From Dactylosporangium fulvum (GTDB taxonomy: Bacteria; Actinomycetota; Actinomycetes; Mycobacteriales; Micromonosporaceae): a DNA stretch of 64,000 nucleotides. Of the stretch, positions 33,444 to 41,533 are shown in pieces (position 1 is the stretch's first letter; each line of letters starts with the position of its first letter). The notes beneath the pieces are model-generated. The model was given only the letters and a program-made list of their open reading frames with translations. It had not been told where the DNA came from and did no database searches. The stretch is taken from positions 830,501 through 894,500 of the forward strand of contig NZ_CP073720.1 of the NCBI RefSeq assembly GCF_025137375.1. Direction: 5' to 3'. The translations under genes were made by a program, and so were the position numbers.

Positions 33444-34525
33444 TGAGCGTGGAAACCCCCGTTCGCGTGGCCGTCTCGGACGCGCACCAGTTGCGGGTGA
33501 AGTCGCTGCCGTCGTGGTCGCCGTGGGCGGCCGCCGTGGCGGCGATCGCCGTCGCGTTCGTGCTGATCTACCTCACCTCGTACGGCGGGACGGTCCTCAC
33601 CGGCGTCGTCGCGGCGATCCTCTTCGTGATCTTCATGGGCATCGCGGCGGCCGTCGTCGAGGGCCGCCGGTCCGCCCGCAACCGGATGGCCACCATCCTG
33701 ATCTACGGTGCGTTCATCCTCGCGCTGCTGCCGCTGGTCTCGGTGGCCTGGACGCTGATCAGCAAGGGCACCGCCCGGCTGGACAGCAACTTCTTCCTCA
33801 CGTCGATGAACAACATCGGCGCGTTCGATGAGAAGGGCGGCGCCTACCACGCCATCGTGGGCACCCTGGAGCAGGCGGGCATCGCCACCCTGATCACGGT
33901 GCCGCTCGGCATCATGGGCGCGGTCTACATCGTCGAATACGGCCGCGGCTTCCTGGCCAACGCGATCCGGTTCTTCGTCGACGTCATGACCGGCATCCCG
34001 TCGATCGTATCCGGCCTGTTCGTCCTGTCGTTCTGGGTCTTCACCGTCACCCCGCTGTTCAACAACGGCCGGGCCGGTTACTCGGGTTTTGCGGCCGCGC
34101 TGTCGCTGAGCGTGCTCATGCTGCCGACGGTGGTCCGCTCGACCGAGGAGATGCTGCGGCTGGTGCCCGGCGCCCTGCGTGAGGGTGCCTACGCGCTCGG
34201 CGTGTCGAAGTGGAAGACCATCACCAGCATCGTGCTGCCGACCGCCGGCCCCGGCATCGTCACCGGTGTCATGCTCGCGGTGGCCCGCGCCGCGGGCGAG
34301 ACCGCACCGGTCCTGCTCGTCGCCGGTGGCCTCAGCTCGATCAACTTCAACGTGTTCAGCGGCAACCAGTCGTCCCTGTCCCTGTTCGTCTTCGAGCAGG
34401 CCGGGGTCGCCTCGGAGTTCGCGCCCGGGCGTGCCTGGACGGCGGCCCTCACCCTGGTCGTGCTCGTCCTGGTACTGACCATCGCGGCGAAGCTGCTCGC
34501 CCGCCGCAACAAGCTCGCCCGATAA
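33440..34525 (+). CDS. pstA: Phosphate ABC transporter permease
   Basis: The 361-residue permease pairs with PstC. The EAA loop is REGAYALGVSKWKTITSIVLPTAGPGI, the partner stretch is ARAAGETAPVLLVAG, and VEYGRGFLANAIRFFVDVMT GIPSIVSGLFV is the conserved PstA region. Three hydrophobic helices precede the core, giving a longer N-terminus than E. coli PstA. ATG 33440 overlaps the pstC stop; a second ATG follows at 33443. The gene is followed 15 bp later by pstB. Confidence 0.94.
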   Translation: MMSVETPVRVAVSDAHQLRVKSLPSWSPWAAAVAAIAVAFVLIYLTSYGGTVLTGVVAAILFVIFMGIAAAVVEGRRSARNRMATILIYGAFILALLPLVSVAWTLISKGTARLDSNFFLTSMNNIGAFDEKGGAYHAIVGTLEQAGIATLITVPLGIMGAVYIVEYGRGFLANAIRFFVDVMTGIPSIVSGLFVLSFWVFTVTPLFNNGRAGYSGFAAALSLSVLMLPTVVRSTEEMLRLVPGALREGAYALGVSKWKTITSIVLPTAGPGIVTGVMLAVARAAGETAPVLLVAGGLSSINFNVFSGNQSSLSLFVFEQAGVASEFAPGRAWTAALTLVVLVLVLTIAAKLLARRNKLAR

Positions 34526-34540
34526 TCACTGGAGCCCCCC

Positions 34541-35317
34541 ATGGCCAAACGGATCGAAGCCCACGGCGTCACGTCGTACTACGGCTCGTTCAAAGCGATC
34601 GACGGCGTCTCGATGACGATCGAGCCCAAGTCGGTCACCGCGCTGATCGGCCCGTCCGGTTGTGGCAAGTCCACCTTCCTGCGGTCGATCAACCGCATGC
34701 ACGAGGTCCTGCCCAACGCGCGGATCGAGGGTCAGCTCCTCATCGACGGGCAGAACATCTACGACCGCGACGTCGACGTCACGGCCGTCCGTCGCATGAT
34801 CGGCATGGTCTTCCAGCGGCCCAACCCGTTCCCGACCATGTCGATCTTCGAAAACGTCGTCGCCGGCCTGCGACTCAACGGCGTGAAGAAGAAGTCGGTG
34901 CTCGAAGAGGTCGCCGAGAAGGCGCTGCGCAGCGCCAACCTGTGGAACGAGGTCAAGGACCGGCTCAACCGCCCGGGCGCCGGCCTGTCCGGCGGTCAGC
35001 AGCAGCGCCTGTGCATCGCCCGGACCATCGCGGTCGAGCCGCAGGTCGTGCTGATGGACGAGCCCTGCTCGGCCCTCGACCCGATCTCGACGCTCGCGAT
35101 CGAGGACCTGATCACCGAGCTGAAGAACCAGTACACGATCGTGATCGTCACGCACAACATGCAGCAGGCGGCCCGTGTCTCGGACCGCACCGGGTTCTTC
35201 TCGATCGACAAGACGGGTGACCCGGGCCGGCTCATCGAATACGACGACACCGCGAAGATCTTCACCAACCCGTCGGTGAAGAAGACCGAGGACTACATCA
35301 CCGGCCGCTTCGGCTAG
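34541..35317 (+). CDS. pstB: Phosphate ABC transporter ATP-binding protein
   Basis: The 258-residue ATPase drives phosphate import. Walker A is GPSGCGKST, the Q-loop is [17 protein letters not shown], the ABC signature is [12 protein letters not shown], Walker B is [15 protein letters not shown], and the H-loop is [18 protein letters not shown]. Length and motifs are standard. ATG 34541 is preceded by GGAGCC. It completes pstSCAB; phoU, often the fifth gene in other bacteria, lies separately at 61986-62654 in this window. Confidence 0.96.
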   Translation: MAKRIEAHGVTSYYGSFKAIDGVSMTIEPKSVTALIGPSGCGKSTFLRSINRMHEVLPNARIEGQLLIDGQNIYDRDVDVTAVRRMIGMVFQRPNPFPTMSIFENVVAGLRLNGVKKKSVLEEVAEKALRSANLWNEVKDRLNRPGAGLSGGQQQRLCIARTIAVEPQVVLMDEPCSALDPISTLAIEDLITELKNQYTIVIVTHNMQQAARVSDRTGFFSIDKTGDPGRLIEYDDTAKIFTNPSVKKTEDYITGRFG

Positions 35318-35325
35318 GGCCGGGA

Positions 35326-36087
35326 TCAGGCGATGGGGTGGATGGCGTCGGCCGGGTCCCGGGTCGACGCCGCCGCCAGGGCCGCCTCGATGCCGCCCGC
35401 CTCGGCGAGCTCGGTCAGCGTGGAGACGGTCGGCGGCAGCATCGTGTAACGGCCGTCCGCCGCCTCGGCCGGCGTGCACCAGACCGTCGCGTCGGCCTCC
35501 CCGCCCACGTCGCGGGTGAGCTGCCCCTTGGGTAGCGCGGCGAGGAAGAAGTACGTGTCGAAGCGCCGGGGTTCGAACTCCGGCGTGATCCACCGCGACC
35601 ACGGCACCAGCAGGTCGCTGCGCAGCACGAGCCCGCGCCGGCTGAGGAACTCGGCGAACCCGAGCTCCCGCGCGATCAGCGCGATCCGCGCCTCCTCCCA
35701 CTCCGGCCCGCTCACGTCGCCGACGACGGCATCGGCCGACGGCCCGGCCAGCAGGACGCCGGACTCCTCGAAGACCTCCCGCACCGCCGCGCACACGACG
35801 GACCGGGCCACCGACTCCTCCAGGCGCAAGCGCCGGCCCCACTCCGCCGGTGCCGGGCCGGCCCAGCCGGGCTGCACGGCCGCGTCCCGCGGATCCACGC
35901 TCCCGCCCGGGAAGGCGTACATCGACGCGGCGAACGCCATCGTCGCCACGCGCCGGATCAGGTAGGCCTCGAACGGCTCCCGCAGGAGCACGACCGTGCT
36001 GGCGAGGCGGGGCTCAGCCGGTACACCACCCTCTGCCGCGAACTGATGAGCGTGCTCCGCAAGGTCGGGCGGCAACCGGTACTCCAT
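35326..36087 (-). CDS. NUDIX hydrolase
   Basis: The 253-residue protein carries a Nudix box with an insertion: MYAFPGGSVDPRD, about 30 residues of loop, then SVVCAAVREVFEESGVLL, whose REVxEExG holds the metal-binding glutamates. This long-loop form resembles NUDT19-like acyl-CoA/CoA diphosphatases, so a CoA-type substrate is possible but not shown. The C-terminus is Ala-rich. TAACGT lies 6 nt before ATG 36087, so leaderless transcription is likely. It is convergent with pstB with only 8 bp between them. Confidence 0.83.
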   Translation of the reverse strand: MEYRLPPDLAEHAHQFAAEGGVPAEPRLASTVVLLREPFEAYLIRRVATMAFAASMYAFPGGSVDPRDAAVQPGWAGPAPAEWGRRLRLEESVARSVVCAAVREVFEESGVLLAGPSADAVVGDVSGPEWEEARIALIARELGFAEFLSRRGLVLRSDLLVPWSRWITPEFEPRRFDTYFFLAALPKGQLTRDVGGEADATVWCTPAEAADGRYTMLPPTVSTLTELAEAGGIEAALAAASTRDPADAIHPIA

Positions 36088-36096
36088 GAAGACACG

Positions 36097-36549
36097 TTAA
36101 GGCAAGCTCTGCGGCGTGGCCTCGTGGCCCGGCGCGCCGTGGGTGCGACGTCGCTCCTTCATCTCGACCTCGTAGAGGTGGCGGCGGCCCTGGACCAGCT
36201 CGTCGCGGGCGTCCTTGTCGATCTGCCGGAAGAGTGTCCAGTAGGTGTCGTCGAACTCCTCGACCAGCTGAAACGTCCAGCGGCCCGCGATCACGTTCCG
36301 GCCGATCAGCTCGGTCGAGATGCGGTCGGCGAGCGCCGTGTGGCCGGCGTCCTTCAGGATCTCCACGGCCTCGTCGAGCATCAGGTCGGCATGGCCGATG
36401 AGCTGGTGCAGGTCGTAGAGCCGCCCGCGGGCGCGTTCTACGCACTCCAGGGCCTCGCTGAGTTTGCCCAGGCCCTCCACCGTGCGGTCGGAGACGCCGT
36501 CGGGGCGGCGGTGGCGGGGGTCCGGGCGGTCGGTTTCTGCTGTTCCCAC
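36097..36549 (-). CDS. Conserved hypothetical actinobacterial protein
   Basis: The 150-residue helical protein has the core DRTVEGLGKLSEALECVERA, RGRLYDLHQLIGHADLMLDE and AVEILKDAGHTALADRISTE, then LIGRNVIAGRWTFQLVEEFD DTYW and a charged tail. The pattern looks like a conserved small actinobacterial family of unknown function; the conserved Trp, Tyr and His residues may point to a ligand site. GTG 36549 was chosen because the similarity starts soon after it; the frame continues open upstream without a good start. It lies just upstream of the NUDIX gene on the same strand, 9 bp apart, so they are probably co-transcribed. Confidence 0.65.
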   Translation of the reverse strand: MGTAETDRPDPRHRRPDGVSDRTVEGLGKLSEALECVERARGRLYDLHQLIGHADLMLDEAVEILKDAGHTALADRISTELIGRNVIAGRWTFQLVEEFDDTYWTLFRQIDKDARDELVQGRRHLYEVEMKERRRTHGAPGHEATPQSLP

Positions 36550-36609
36550 GGGCTGACCGATACCCCGTCGATCATGGGCCCAACCGCGGAAAACGCTAGG
36601 CTCGGCGGC

Positions 36610-37587
36610 ATGGCCGACCGCATTCGTTGGGGCATCCTGTCCACCGGTTCCATCGCGAGCAAGTTCGCCGAGGACCTCCGCCTGCTGCCGGACGCGGAGC
36701 TCGCCGCGGTCGGCTCCCGCAGCGCCGAAACGGCGGAGCGCTTCGCCGAGCGGCACGGCGTCGCCCGGGCGCACGGCTCGTGGCAGGCGCTGGTCGAGGA
36801 CCCCGAGGTCGACGCGATCTACGTCGCGACACCGCACACGGCGCACTACGAGGCGACGCGGCTCTCGCTCGGCGCCGGCAAGGCGACGCTGACCGAGAAG
36901 CCGTTCACACTCGACGTCGCGTCCGCCGAGGCGCTCGTGGAGACCGCCCGCAGCAGCGGTGTGTTCCTCATGGAAGCCATGTGGATGCGCTGCTTCCCGG
37001 CCATCCGCCGGATCGCCGGGCTCATCGCCGACGGCGCCATCGGCGACCTGGTGAGCGTTCACGCCGACTTCGGCATGGAGGGCCCCGTCGAGGAGACGCA
37101 CCGGCTGCGGTCGCGGGCGCTGGGCGGCGGTGGCCTCTACGACGTGGGGATATACCCGGTGACGTTCGCGCACCTGTTCCTCGGCGCCCCGACCGAGATC
37201 CAGGCGTGGGCCCGGATGAGCCCCGGCGGCGTCGACGAGAACACCGGCATGCTCTTCGGCTTCGCGTCGGGTGCCGTCGCGGCGCTGACCTGTTCGCTGA
37301 TCGGCGACAGCGCCCGCCGGGCGACGATCACCGGCACCACGGGCCGCATCGAGGTGCCGCGTAACTTCTTCTGCCCGTCGGAGTTCACGCTCTGGCACGG
37401 TGAGCAGCCGGAGCGCTTCGAGATGCCGTTCGAGGGCTGGGGCTACCACTTCGAGGCCGCCGAGGTGCAGCGCTGCCTGCGCGAAGGGCTCACCGAGAGC
37501 CCGCTGATCCCGCTGTCCGAAACATTGGAGATTCTTCGTGTTTTGGATGTTGTACGGATAAAGGTCGGTCTTGACTACACGGCCTGA
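36610..37587 (+). CDS. Gfo/Idh/MocA family oxidoreductase
   Basis: The 325-residue NAD(P)-dependent dehydrogenase has an N-terminal Rossmann fold. IRWGILSTGSIASKFAEDL (GxxxG/A pattern) binds the nucleotide, YVATPHTAHYEATRLSLGAG and the active-site motif TEKPFTLD (EKP, catalytic Lys) follow. The C-terminal domain shows LGGGGLYDVGIYPVTFAHLF, with Asp and His-like residues typical for sugar or dihydrodiol dehydrogenases of this superfamily. TAGGCT 7 nt before ATG 36610 suggests leaderless transcription. The substrate is unknown; the short VDPDF-like tail LDYTA is unremarkable. Confidence 0.88.
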   Translation: MADRIRWGILSTGSIASKFAEDLRLLPDAELAAVGSRSAETAERFAERHGVARAHGSWQALVEDPEVDAIYVATPHTAHYEATRLSLGAGKATLTEKPFTLDVASAEALVETARSSGVFLMEAMWMRCFPAIRRIAGLIADGAIGDLVSVHADFGMEGPVEETHRLRSRALGGGGLYDVGIYPVTFAHLFLGAPTEIQAWARMSPGGVDENTGMLFGFASGAVAALTCSLIGDSARRATITGTTGRIEVPRNFFCPSEFTLWHGEQPERFEMPFEGWGYHFEAAEVQRCLREGLTESPLIPLSETLEILRVLDVVRIKVGLDYTA

Positions 37588-37629
37588 TCGGGACACACGC
37601 CGCGTCCCGGCGCGGCTACCCTGCGCCGT

Positions 37630-37956
37630 ATGGCGAAGGAGATCCGGGCCGATCCCGACGCGCTGATCGAGCTGGCGGCCGTGAGCCTCGAAGCCGCCGA
37701 TCGTGTCGGCCGGGCGTACCGCGACGACTTCCGGCACCTGCCGATCGCGGATACGGCCTTCGGCGACCTGCCCACGGCGGCCGACGCGTACCGCACCGCC
37801 GACGGGCTGCTGGCCTTCGCGCACGACGCGATCGCCGGGCTGGCCGCGGTCCTGGAGGGTGACGCCGACCGGCTGCTGCGGACCGCGTTCGCGTACCGCG
37901 CGGCCGACCGGGCGGCGGACGTCCGGGTCGGCGGCTCCCGCGGGGCGGGCCTCTGA
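37630..37956 (+). CDS. Small helical ESX/WXG100-like partner protein
   Basis: The 108-residue protein is almost wholly helical: DPDALIELAAVSLEAADRVG, RAYRDDFRHLPIADTAFGDL and AFAHDAIAGLAAVLEGDADR. The length and the pattern (helix, short turn, helix, C-terminal segment) resemble WXG100/ESX partners and the small proteins that precede large polymorphic-toxin genes in actinomycetes, although no WxG is present. TACCCT 7 nt before ATG 37630 indicates a leaderless start. Its stop overlaps the next ATG (TGATG), so it is translationally coupled to the RTX-protease gene. A role as chaperone or secretion partner is inferred. Confidence 0.6.
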   Translation: MAKEIRADPDALIELAAVSLEAADRVGRAYRDDFRHLPIADTAFGDLPTAADAYRTADGLLAFAHDAIAGLAAVLEGDADRLLRTAFAYRAADRAADVRVGGSRGAGL

Positions 37957-39965
37957 TGACCCCGGTGATCGAGTCCGTCGACGACCTGTGGAACCTCCAC
38001 GCGGAGCCGGCGACACTGGCCGCCGCGGCGGTGACCTGGCGGGCGGTCGCCGGCGACGCCCGCGCCGCTCGTGACCGGCTCGACCGGGCCGCGAGCCCGC
38101 TGTCCTGGGCCGGCGACGCCGCCGAGAGCTACCGCTGGCACCGCGGCCGGCTCGGCGGCGACCTCGACCGTCTCGCCGGCGTCGCCGGCGAGACGGCGGT
38201 CGCGCTCGACGGCCTCGCCGCGTTGCTGCGACACGGCCAGGCCCAGCTCGACGACGCCTGGTCCCGGATCCCGGTCCCACACGCCCGCCAGGGCGGCGCG
38301 GTGCTGCTGGAGCAGTCCGACGGCGGCCGGGCGGCGGTCGCGGAGGCCGCCGCCATCCGTGCCGACGTCGACCACGGCCTGTTCCGCGGCATGTCGGCGC
38401 TGGCGCGCTGCCGGCAGGACTGGGCGCTGATCGCCCGCGGCTGGGCGCAGGTCGCGACCGGCGTGGTCGAGGGCTGGCTGCCGCCGGCCGACCGCGGCGG
38501 CCTCGACGCCACCCTGTCGGGCGGGCGGTTCGTGGTGAGCACCGGTCCCGGCGACAACACCGTCGAGATCCGCGGTGACACCGTGACCGTCGACGGGACG
38601 ACGCTGCACGTGCCGGCCGGCGCCCGGCTGGTCGTCCGGACCGGCGCGGGCAACGACACGGTCCGCGTGGTGGACGGCACCGGCGACGTGACGGTCCTCT
38701 CCGGCGCCGGTGACGACGTGCTGCTCGGCGGCGCCGGTGACGACGTGCTGATCGCCGGAGCCGGCCTCGACACCGTGCTGGCCGGCGACGGTGACGACCG
38801 GGTCAGCCTCGGCCCGGCCGGCACCGGTCCCGCCGGCGCCGGTCCGGAGCGCGCCTACCTCGGCGCCGGCCGCGACCGGCTGTGGGGCAGCACCGGTGCC
38901 GAGCAGGCCGACGGCGGCGCCGGCGACGACCTGCTCTTCGGTGGCGCCGGCGACGACGACCTCTCCGGCGGCACCGGCGGGGACACGCTGAGCGGCGGCC
39001 AGGACTTCGACCACCTCACCGGCAACGAAGGGGACGACGCCGTCTTCGGCGGCAGCGAGCGGGACTACACCGACGGCGGGGCCGGCGACGACCTGGTCGA
39101 CGGCGGTACCGGTGACGACACCCTCTACGGCCTCTCCGGCGCCGACACCCTGCGCGGCGGCGACGGCGACGACTACCTCGAGGGCGGTACGGGCGACGAC
39201 GTGCTCTTCGGTGGCGCCGGCGACGACGTCCTGTCCGGCGGCCGCGGCGACGACCTCCTGGCCGGCGGCGCGGGCGACGACACCCTGAACTCCGGCGCGG
39301 GCGCCGACACGGTCGACGGCGGCGCCGGCGACGACCGGCTCTTCGGCCAGCCCGAGGACACCGCCACGGGCGTCGAACGGTTCACCGGCGTGCAGATCAG
39401 GGACGACCTGGGCGGCTTCATCACCGTCGAAGGCAACGCCGAGTTCGTCGACCGGGTCCAGTCGGATCTCGACCTGCTGCGCGCGTCGCCGACCGGCCAG
39501 CAGATGCTCGCCGGACTCGAGGAGGGGCACGCGCGGAGCAGGCACTGGGGGTACGGCGGCGACGGCCTCACCATCGGCCGGACCTTCGACGACAACGGGT
39601 ACGCGCAACCGAACAGTTCCGGGCCGCACCAGCACCCGTCGATCGGCTACAACCCCGCCTACGACCGGCTGCGCTCCGACACGCCGCCGGTCGTGGTCCT
39701 CTTCCACGAGATGGCCCACGTCTACGACATGGGCCACGGCACGGCCGACCGCCGGCTCTACAACGGCGCCGACGGGCGTGACGTCATGCCGGACGGCAAG
39801 CCGGTGAGCAATGCCGAGCGCCAGGCGGTCGGCCTGCCCATCGACCACGACGGCGACCCGGCCACGCCGAACCGCATCGACCCGGCCCACCCGCTGCGGT
39901 ACACCGAAAACGGCCTGCGCGCCGAGCTCGGCCTGGACCAGCGCGACCGCTACGGCCAGCCCTAG
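37956..39965 (+). CDS. ESX-like N-terminus, RTX repeats and M91 (NleD-like) zinc protease domain
   Basis: The 669-residue protein has three parts. Residues 1-180 are helical with a WAGDAAESYRWHRG turn, like the N-termini of ESX-secreted toxins. Residues about 245-465 are RTX-type calcium nonapeptides (GGAGDDVLLGGAGDD, GGTGDDTLYG and many more). The C-terminus is an M91 peptidase domain: GYNPAYDRL, then VVLFHEMAHVYDMGHGT (H584, E585, H588) and TENGLRAELGLDQRDRYGQP, where E651 is the likely third zinc ligand. M91 includes the type III effector NleD. No signal peptide is seen. It is coupled to the small helical gene. A secreted effector or toxin is the best guess. Confidence 0.8.
   Translation: MTPVIESVDDLWNLHAEPATLAAAAVTWRAVAGDARAARDRLDRAASPLSWAGDAAESYRWHRGRLGGDLDRLAGVAGETAVALDGLAALLRHGQAQLDDAWSRIPVPHARQGGAVLLEQSDGGRAAVAEAAAIRADVDHGLFRGMSALARCRQDWALIARGWAQVATGVVEGWLPPADRGGLDATLSGGRFVVSTGPGDNTVEIRGDTVTVDGTTLHVPAGARLVVRTGAGNDTVRVVDGTGDVTVLSGAGDDVLLGGAGDDVLIAGAGLDTVLAGDGDDRVSLGPAGTGPAGAGPERAYLGAGRDRLWGSTGAEQADGGAGDDLLFGGAGDDDLSGGTGGDTLSGGQDFDHLTGNEGDDAVFGGSERDYTDGGAGDDLVDGGTGDDTLYGLSGADTLRGGDGDDYLEGGTGDDVLFGGAGDDVLSGGRGDDLLAGGAGDDTLNSGAGADTVDGGAGDDRLFGQPEDTATGVERFTGVQIRDDLGGFITVEGNAEFVDRVQSDLDLLRASPTGQQMLAGLEEGHARSRHWGYGGDGLTIGRTFDDNGYAQPNSSGPHQHPSIGYNPAYDRLRSDTPPVVVLFHEMAHVYDMGHGTADRRLYNGADGRDVMPDGKPVSNAERQAVGLPIDHDGDPATPNRIDPAHPLRYTENGLRAELGLDQRDRYGQP
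38690..39350 (+). repeat. RTX-encoding tandem repeat tract
   Basis: Imperfect 27-bp units around GGCGCCGGCGACGAC encode the GGxGxDxLx nonapeptides of the protease gene. The tract is interrupted near 38815-38850 and 39020-39080 by less regular units. It is coding DNA, not a CRISPR or mobile repeat. Confidence 0.8.
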
Positions 39966-40022
39966 GGCCTGTTTCGTACCTGGGCCCGCCGCAGCCCGGC
40001 CTCAGCTACGAAACAGGCCCTA
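39963..40022. terminator. Bidirectional terminator-like inverted repeat
   Basis: TAGGGCCTGTTTCGTA (39963-39978) and its exact complement (40007-40022) form a 16-bp stem with a 28-nt GC-rich loop. It lies between two convergent genes and includes both stop codons, so it probably ends both transcripts. Confidence 0.6.
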
Positions 40023-40382
40023 ATAGACGAGCGCCTGGGCGTCGTCCTGGAGGGCCTCCTCGACGAACGTGGACGCGCCGGCGATCCGGATCCCCGGGAT
40101 CACGTCGTCGGGGCCGATGCCCCGGCGCACGGCGCACTGTGTGCACAGTGTCACAGTGCCGCCGGCCAGGATCGCCTCCAGCAGGTCGGCCAGTGGCGCC
40201 GCGTGCTCGAGCTCGAAGGTGGCGGCCCGGCCGGGCAGCGCGAACCACGCCGACTCGCCGGTCAGCCACAATGACGTGGCCACACCACCGGCGACAGCGG
40301 TCGCGGCCACGGTGAAGGCCTGGGAACAGCGCTCGGGGGCTTCCGTCCCGGAGGTTGCCTTGACGACGAGAGAACGTGCCAT
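40020..40382 (-). CDS. DsrE family protein
   Basis: The 120-residue protein is of the DsrE/DsrF-like fold: MARSLVVKATSGTEAPERCS at the start, FTVAATAVAGGVATSLWLTG ESAWFALPG, and a Cys pair in TVTLCTQCAVRRGI. The two cysteines (CTQC) sit where DsrE-like proteins carry sulfur-trafficking residues, so a sulfur relay or redox role is possible. TATGCT 7 nt before ATG 40382 suggests a leaderless start. It is divergent from the small-protein/nitrobindin/Fur/YgfZ group, an arrangement I recall from other actinomycetes. Confidence 0.82.
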   Translation of the reverse strand: MARSLVVKATSGTEAPERCSQAFTVAATAVAGGVATSLWLTGESAWFALPGRAATFELEHAAPLADLLEAILAGGTVTLCTQCAVRRGIGPDDVIPGIRIAGASTFVEEALQDDAQALVY

Positions 40383-40406
40383 GCCTCGCAGCATAGGATC
40401 GGAGGG

Positions 40407-40511
40407 ATGGTTACGGAGATCGGGTTCGTGAGCCTGCTGGTCGCCGGGATGGGCGCGCTGGCGGGCGGCCTGATCTACCTTGCGGTTCGGGTGTCGAGGG
40501 GGCGTTGGTGA
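40407..40511 (+). CDS. Small membrane protein (34 residues)
   Basis: A 34-codon gene encodes one hydrophobic helix: MVTEIGFVSLLVAGMGALAG followed by GLIYLAVRVSRGRW. GGAGGG lies just before the ATG, and its TGA overlaps the GTG of the nitrobindin gene (GTGA), so it is translationally coupled to it. The strong ribosome site, membrane helix, basic C-terminus and overlap together support a real gene. Function unknown; it may anchor or modulate the heme protein. Confidence 0.55.
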   Translation: MVTEIGFVSLLVAGMGALAGGLIYLAVRVSRGRW

Positions 40512-41101
40512 CTGACGTGCAGCCGCCGCCGTGGGCCGGTCTGGCCCCGGTCGGTGAATACCCGTATGAGGAGACGCACGACCTGCGGACGGGTCCGGAC
40601 CTGCATCCGGCGCTTCTGGGGATGCTGCCGCTGGTCGGCGTGTGGCGCGGTCGCGGCCAGGGTGACTACCCGACGATCGAGGGCGACGGCTTCCACTACG
40701 GGCAGGAGGTCCGGTTCAGCCACGACGGGCGGCCGTTCCTGCTCTACGAGTCGCGGTCGTGGGTGATCGACGTCGACGGCAACCCGATCCGCCCCGCCAA
40801 CCGTGAGACCGGCTGGTGGCGGCCGGTGCTCGTCGACGGCAAGCCGACGGACGAGATCGAGGTCCTGCTCAGCCAGCCGACCGGGATCATGGAGCTTTAC
40901 ATCGGCCACGCCAAGGGCACGACCCAGTGGCAGATGGCCACCGACGCGGTCGTGCGCACGGCCACGGCCAAGGAGGTCCGGGCCGCCAAGCGGCTCTACG
41001 GCATCGTCGAGGGCGCTCTGCTCTACGCGATCGACCTCGCGGCCATGGGCCAACCCTTGCAGCCCCACCTGTCGGCCCGCTTGGAGCGAGTCGCGGGCTA
41101 G
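40508..41101 (+). CDS. Nitrobindin-family heme-binding protein (FABP-like, THAP4/DUF1794)
   Basis: The 197-residue protein has the nitrobindin signature GVWRGRGQGDYPTIEG (GxWxGxG) and the barrel strands FHYGQEVRFSHDGRPFLLYESRSW. Later stretches are ANRETGWWRPV and PTGIMELYIGHAKGTTQWQM. Nitrobindins are ten-stranded barrels that bind ferric heme through a C-terminal histidine and can isomerise peroxynitrite. The GTG overlaps the stop of the small membrane protein gene. The fur gene follows 9 bp later, suggesting a link with metal or nitrosative stress. Confidence 0.87.
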   Translation: MTDVQPPPWAGLAPVGEYPYEETHDLRTGPDLHPALLGMLPLVGVWRGRGQGDYPTIEGDGFHYGQEVRFSHDGRPFLLYESRSWVIDVDGNPIRPANRETGWWRPVLVDGKPTDEIEVLLSQPTGIMELYIGHAKGTTQWQMATDAVVRTATAKEVRAAKRLYGIVEGALLYAIDLAAMGQPLQPHLSARLERVAG

Positions 41102-41110
41102 CCTTATCCC

Positions 41111-41533
41111 GTGGAACTGGCGGAGGTGCTCCGGGCGCGCGGGCTGCGGTTGACCGCTCCGCGCCAGCTTGTGCTGGAGGCGGTTTACCGGTTGCGGCAC
41201 GCGACGCCCGATCAGATCCATGCCGACGTCGCCGAGCGGGCCGCCGGGGTCAACATCACCACCGTGTATCGCACGCTCGAGCTCCTCGAGGAGCTCGAGC
41301 TGATCACCCATGCGCACCTCTCGCACGGGGCACCCACCTACCACCCCGTCGGTGAGCATGCGCACGCCCACCTGGTGTGCCGCGGTTGTGGCACGGTTGA
41401 GGAGCTGCCGGAGAAGGTGCTCGCCGGGCTGGACGGCGAGTTGCGCGAGACCCGCGGCTTCCGGCTCGACATCGGGCACGTCGCCCTGTTCGGGCTCTGT
41501 GGCAGCTGTGCACCCGAAGGAGAACCATGCTGA
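41111..41533 (+). CDS. Fur family metal-responsive regulator
   Basis: The 140-residue regulator has the Fur winged helix (LRLTAPRQLVLEAVYRLRHA TPDQIHADV, then VNITTVYRTLELLEELELIT). A dimerisation domain follows with EHAHAHLVCRGCG. Two CxxC pairs, C90-x2-C93 and C130-x2-C133, form the structural zinc site. The lack of the longer histidine-rich loop makes the sensed metal (Fe, Zn or other) uncertain. GTG 41111 is preceded by TAGCCT with a 6-nt gap, so it may have its own leaderless promoter. It overlaps the ygfZ start by 7 bp. Confidence 0.88.
   Translation: MELAEVLRARGLRLTAPRQLVLEAVYRLRHATPDQIHADVAERAAGVNITTVYRTLELLEELELITHAHLSHGAPTYHPVGEHAHAHLVCRGCGTVEELPEKVLAGLDGELRETRGFRLDIGHVALFGLCGSCAPEGEPC

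Noticed and set aside
36097..38280. A 727-codon minus-strand frame covering the Gfo/Idh gene
   Set aside because: Only the last 150 codons look like a protein; the remainder is antisense to a good dehydrogenase gene.
38690..39350. CRISPR-like tandem repeats
   Set aside because: The repeats are in frame, 27 bp, imperfect and encode RTX nonapeptides; there are no spacers or cas genes.
37575..39890. A 771-codon minus-strand frame antisense to the RTX-protease gene
   Set aside because: It is the mirror of the GC-rich RTX repeats (AGAxxxVVAG patterns) and has no start signal; the sense frame has clear domains.
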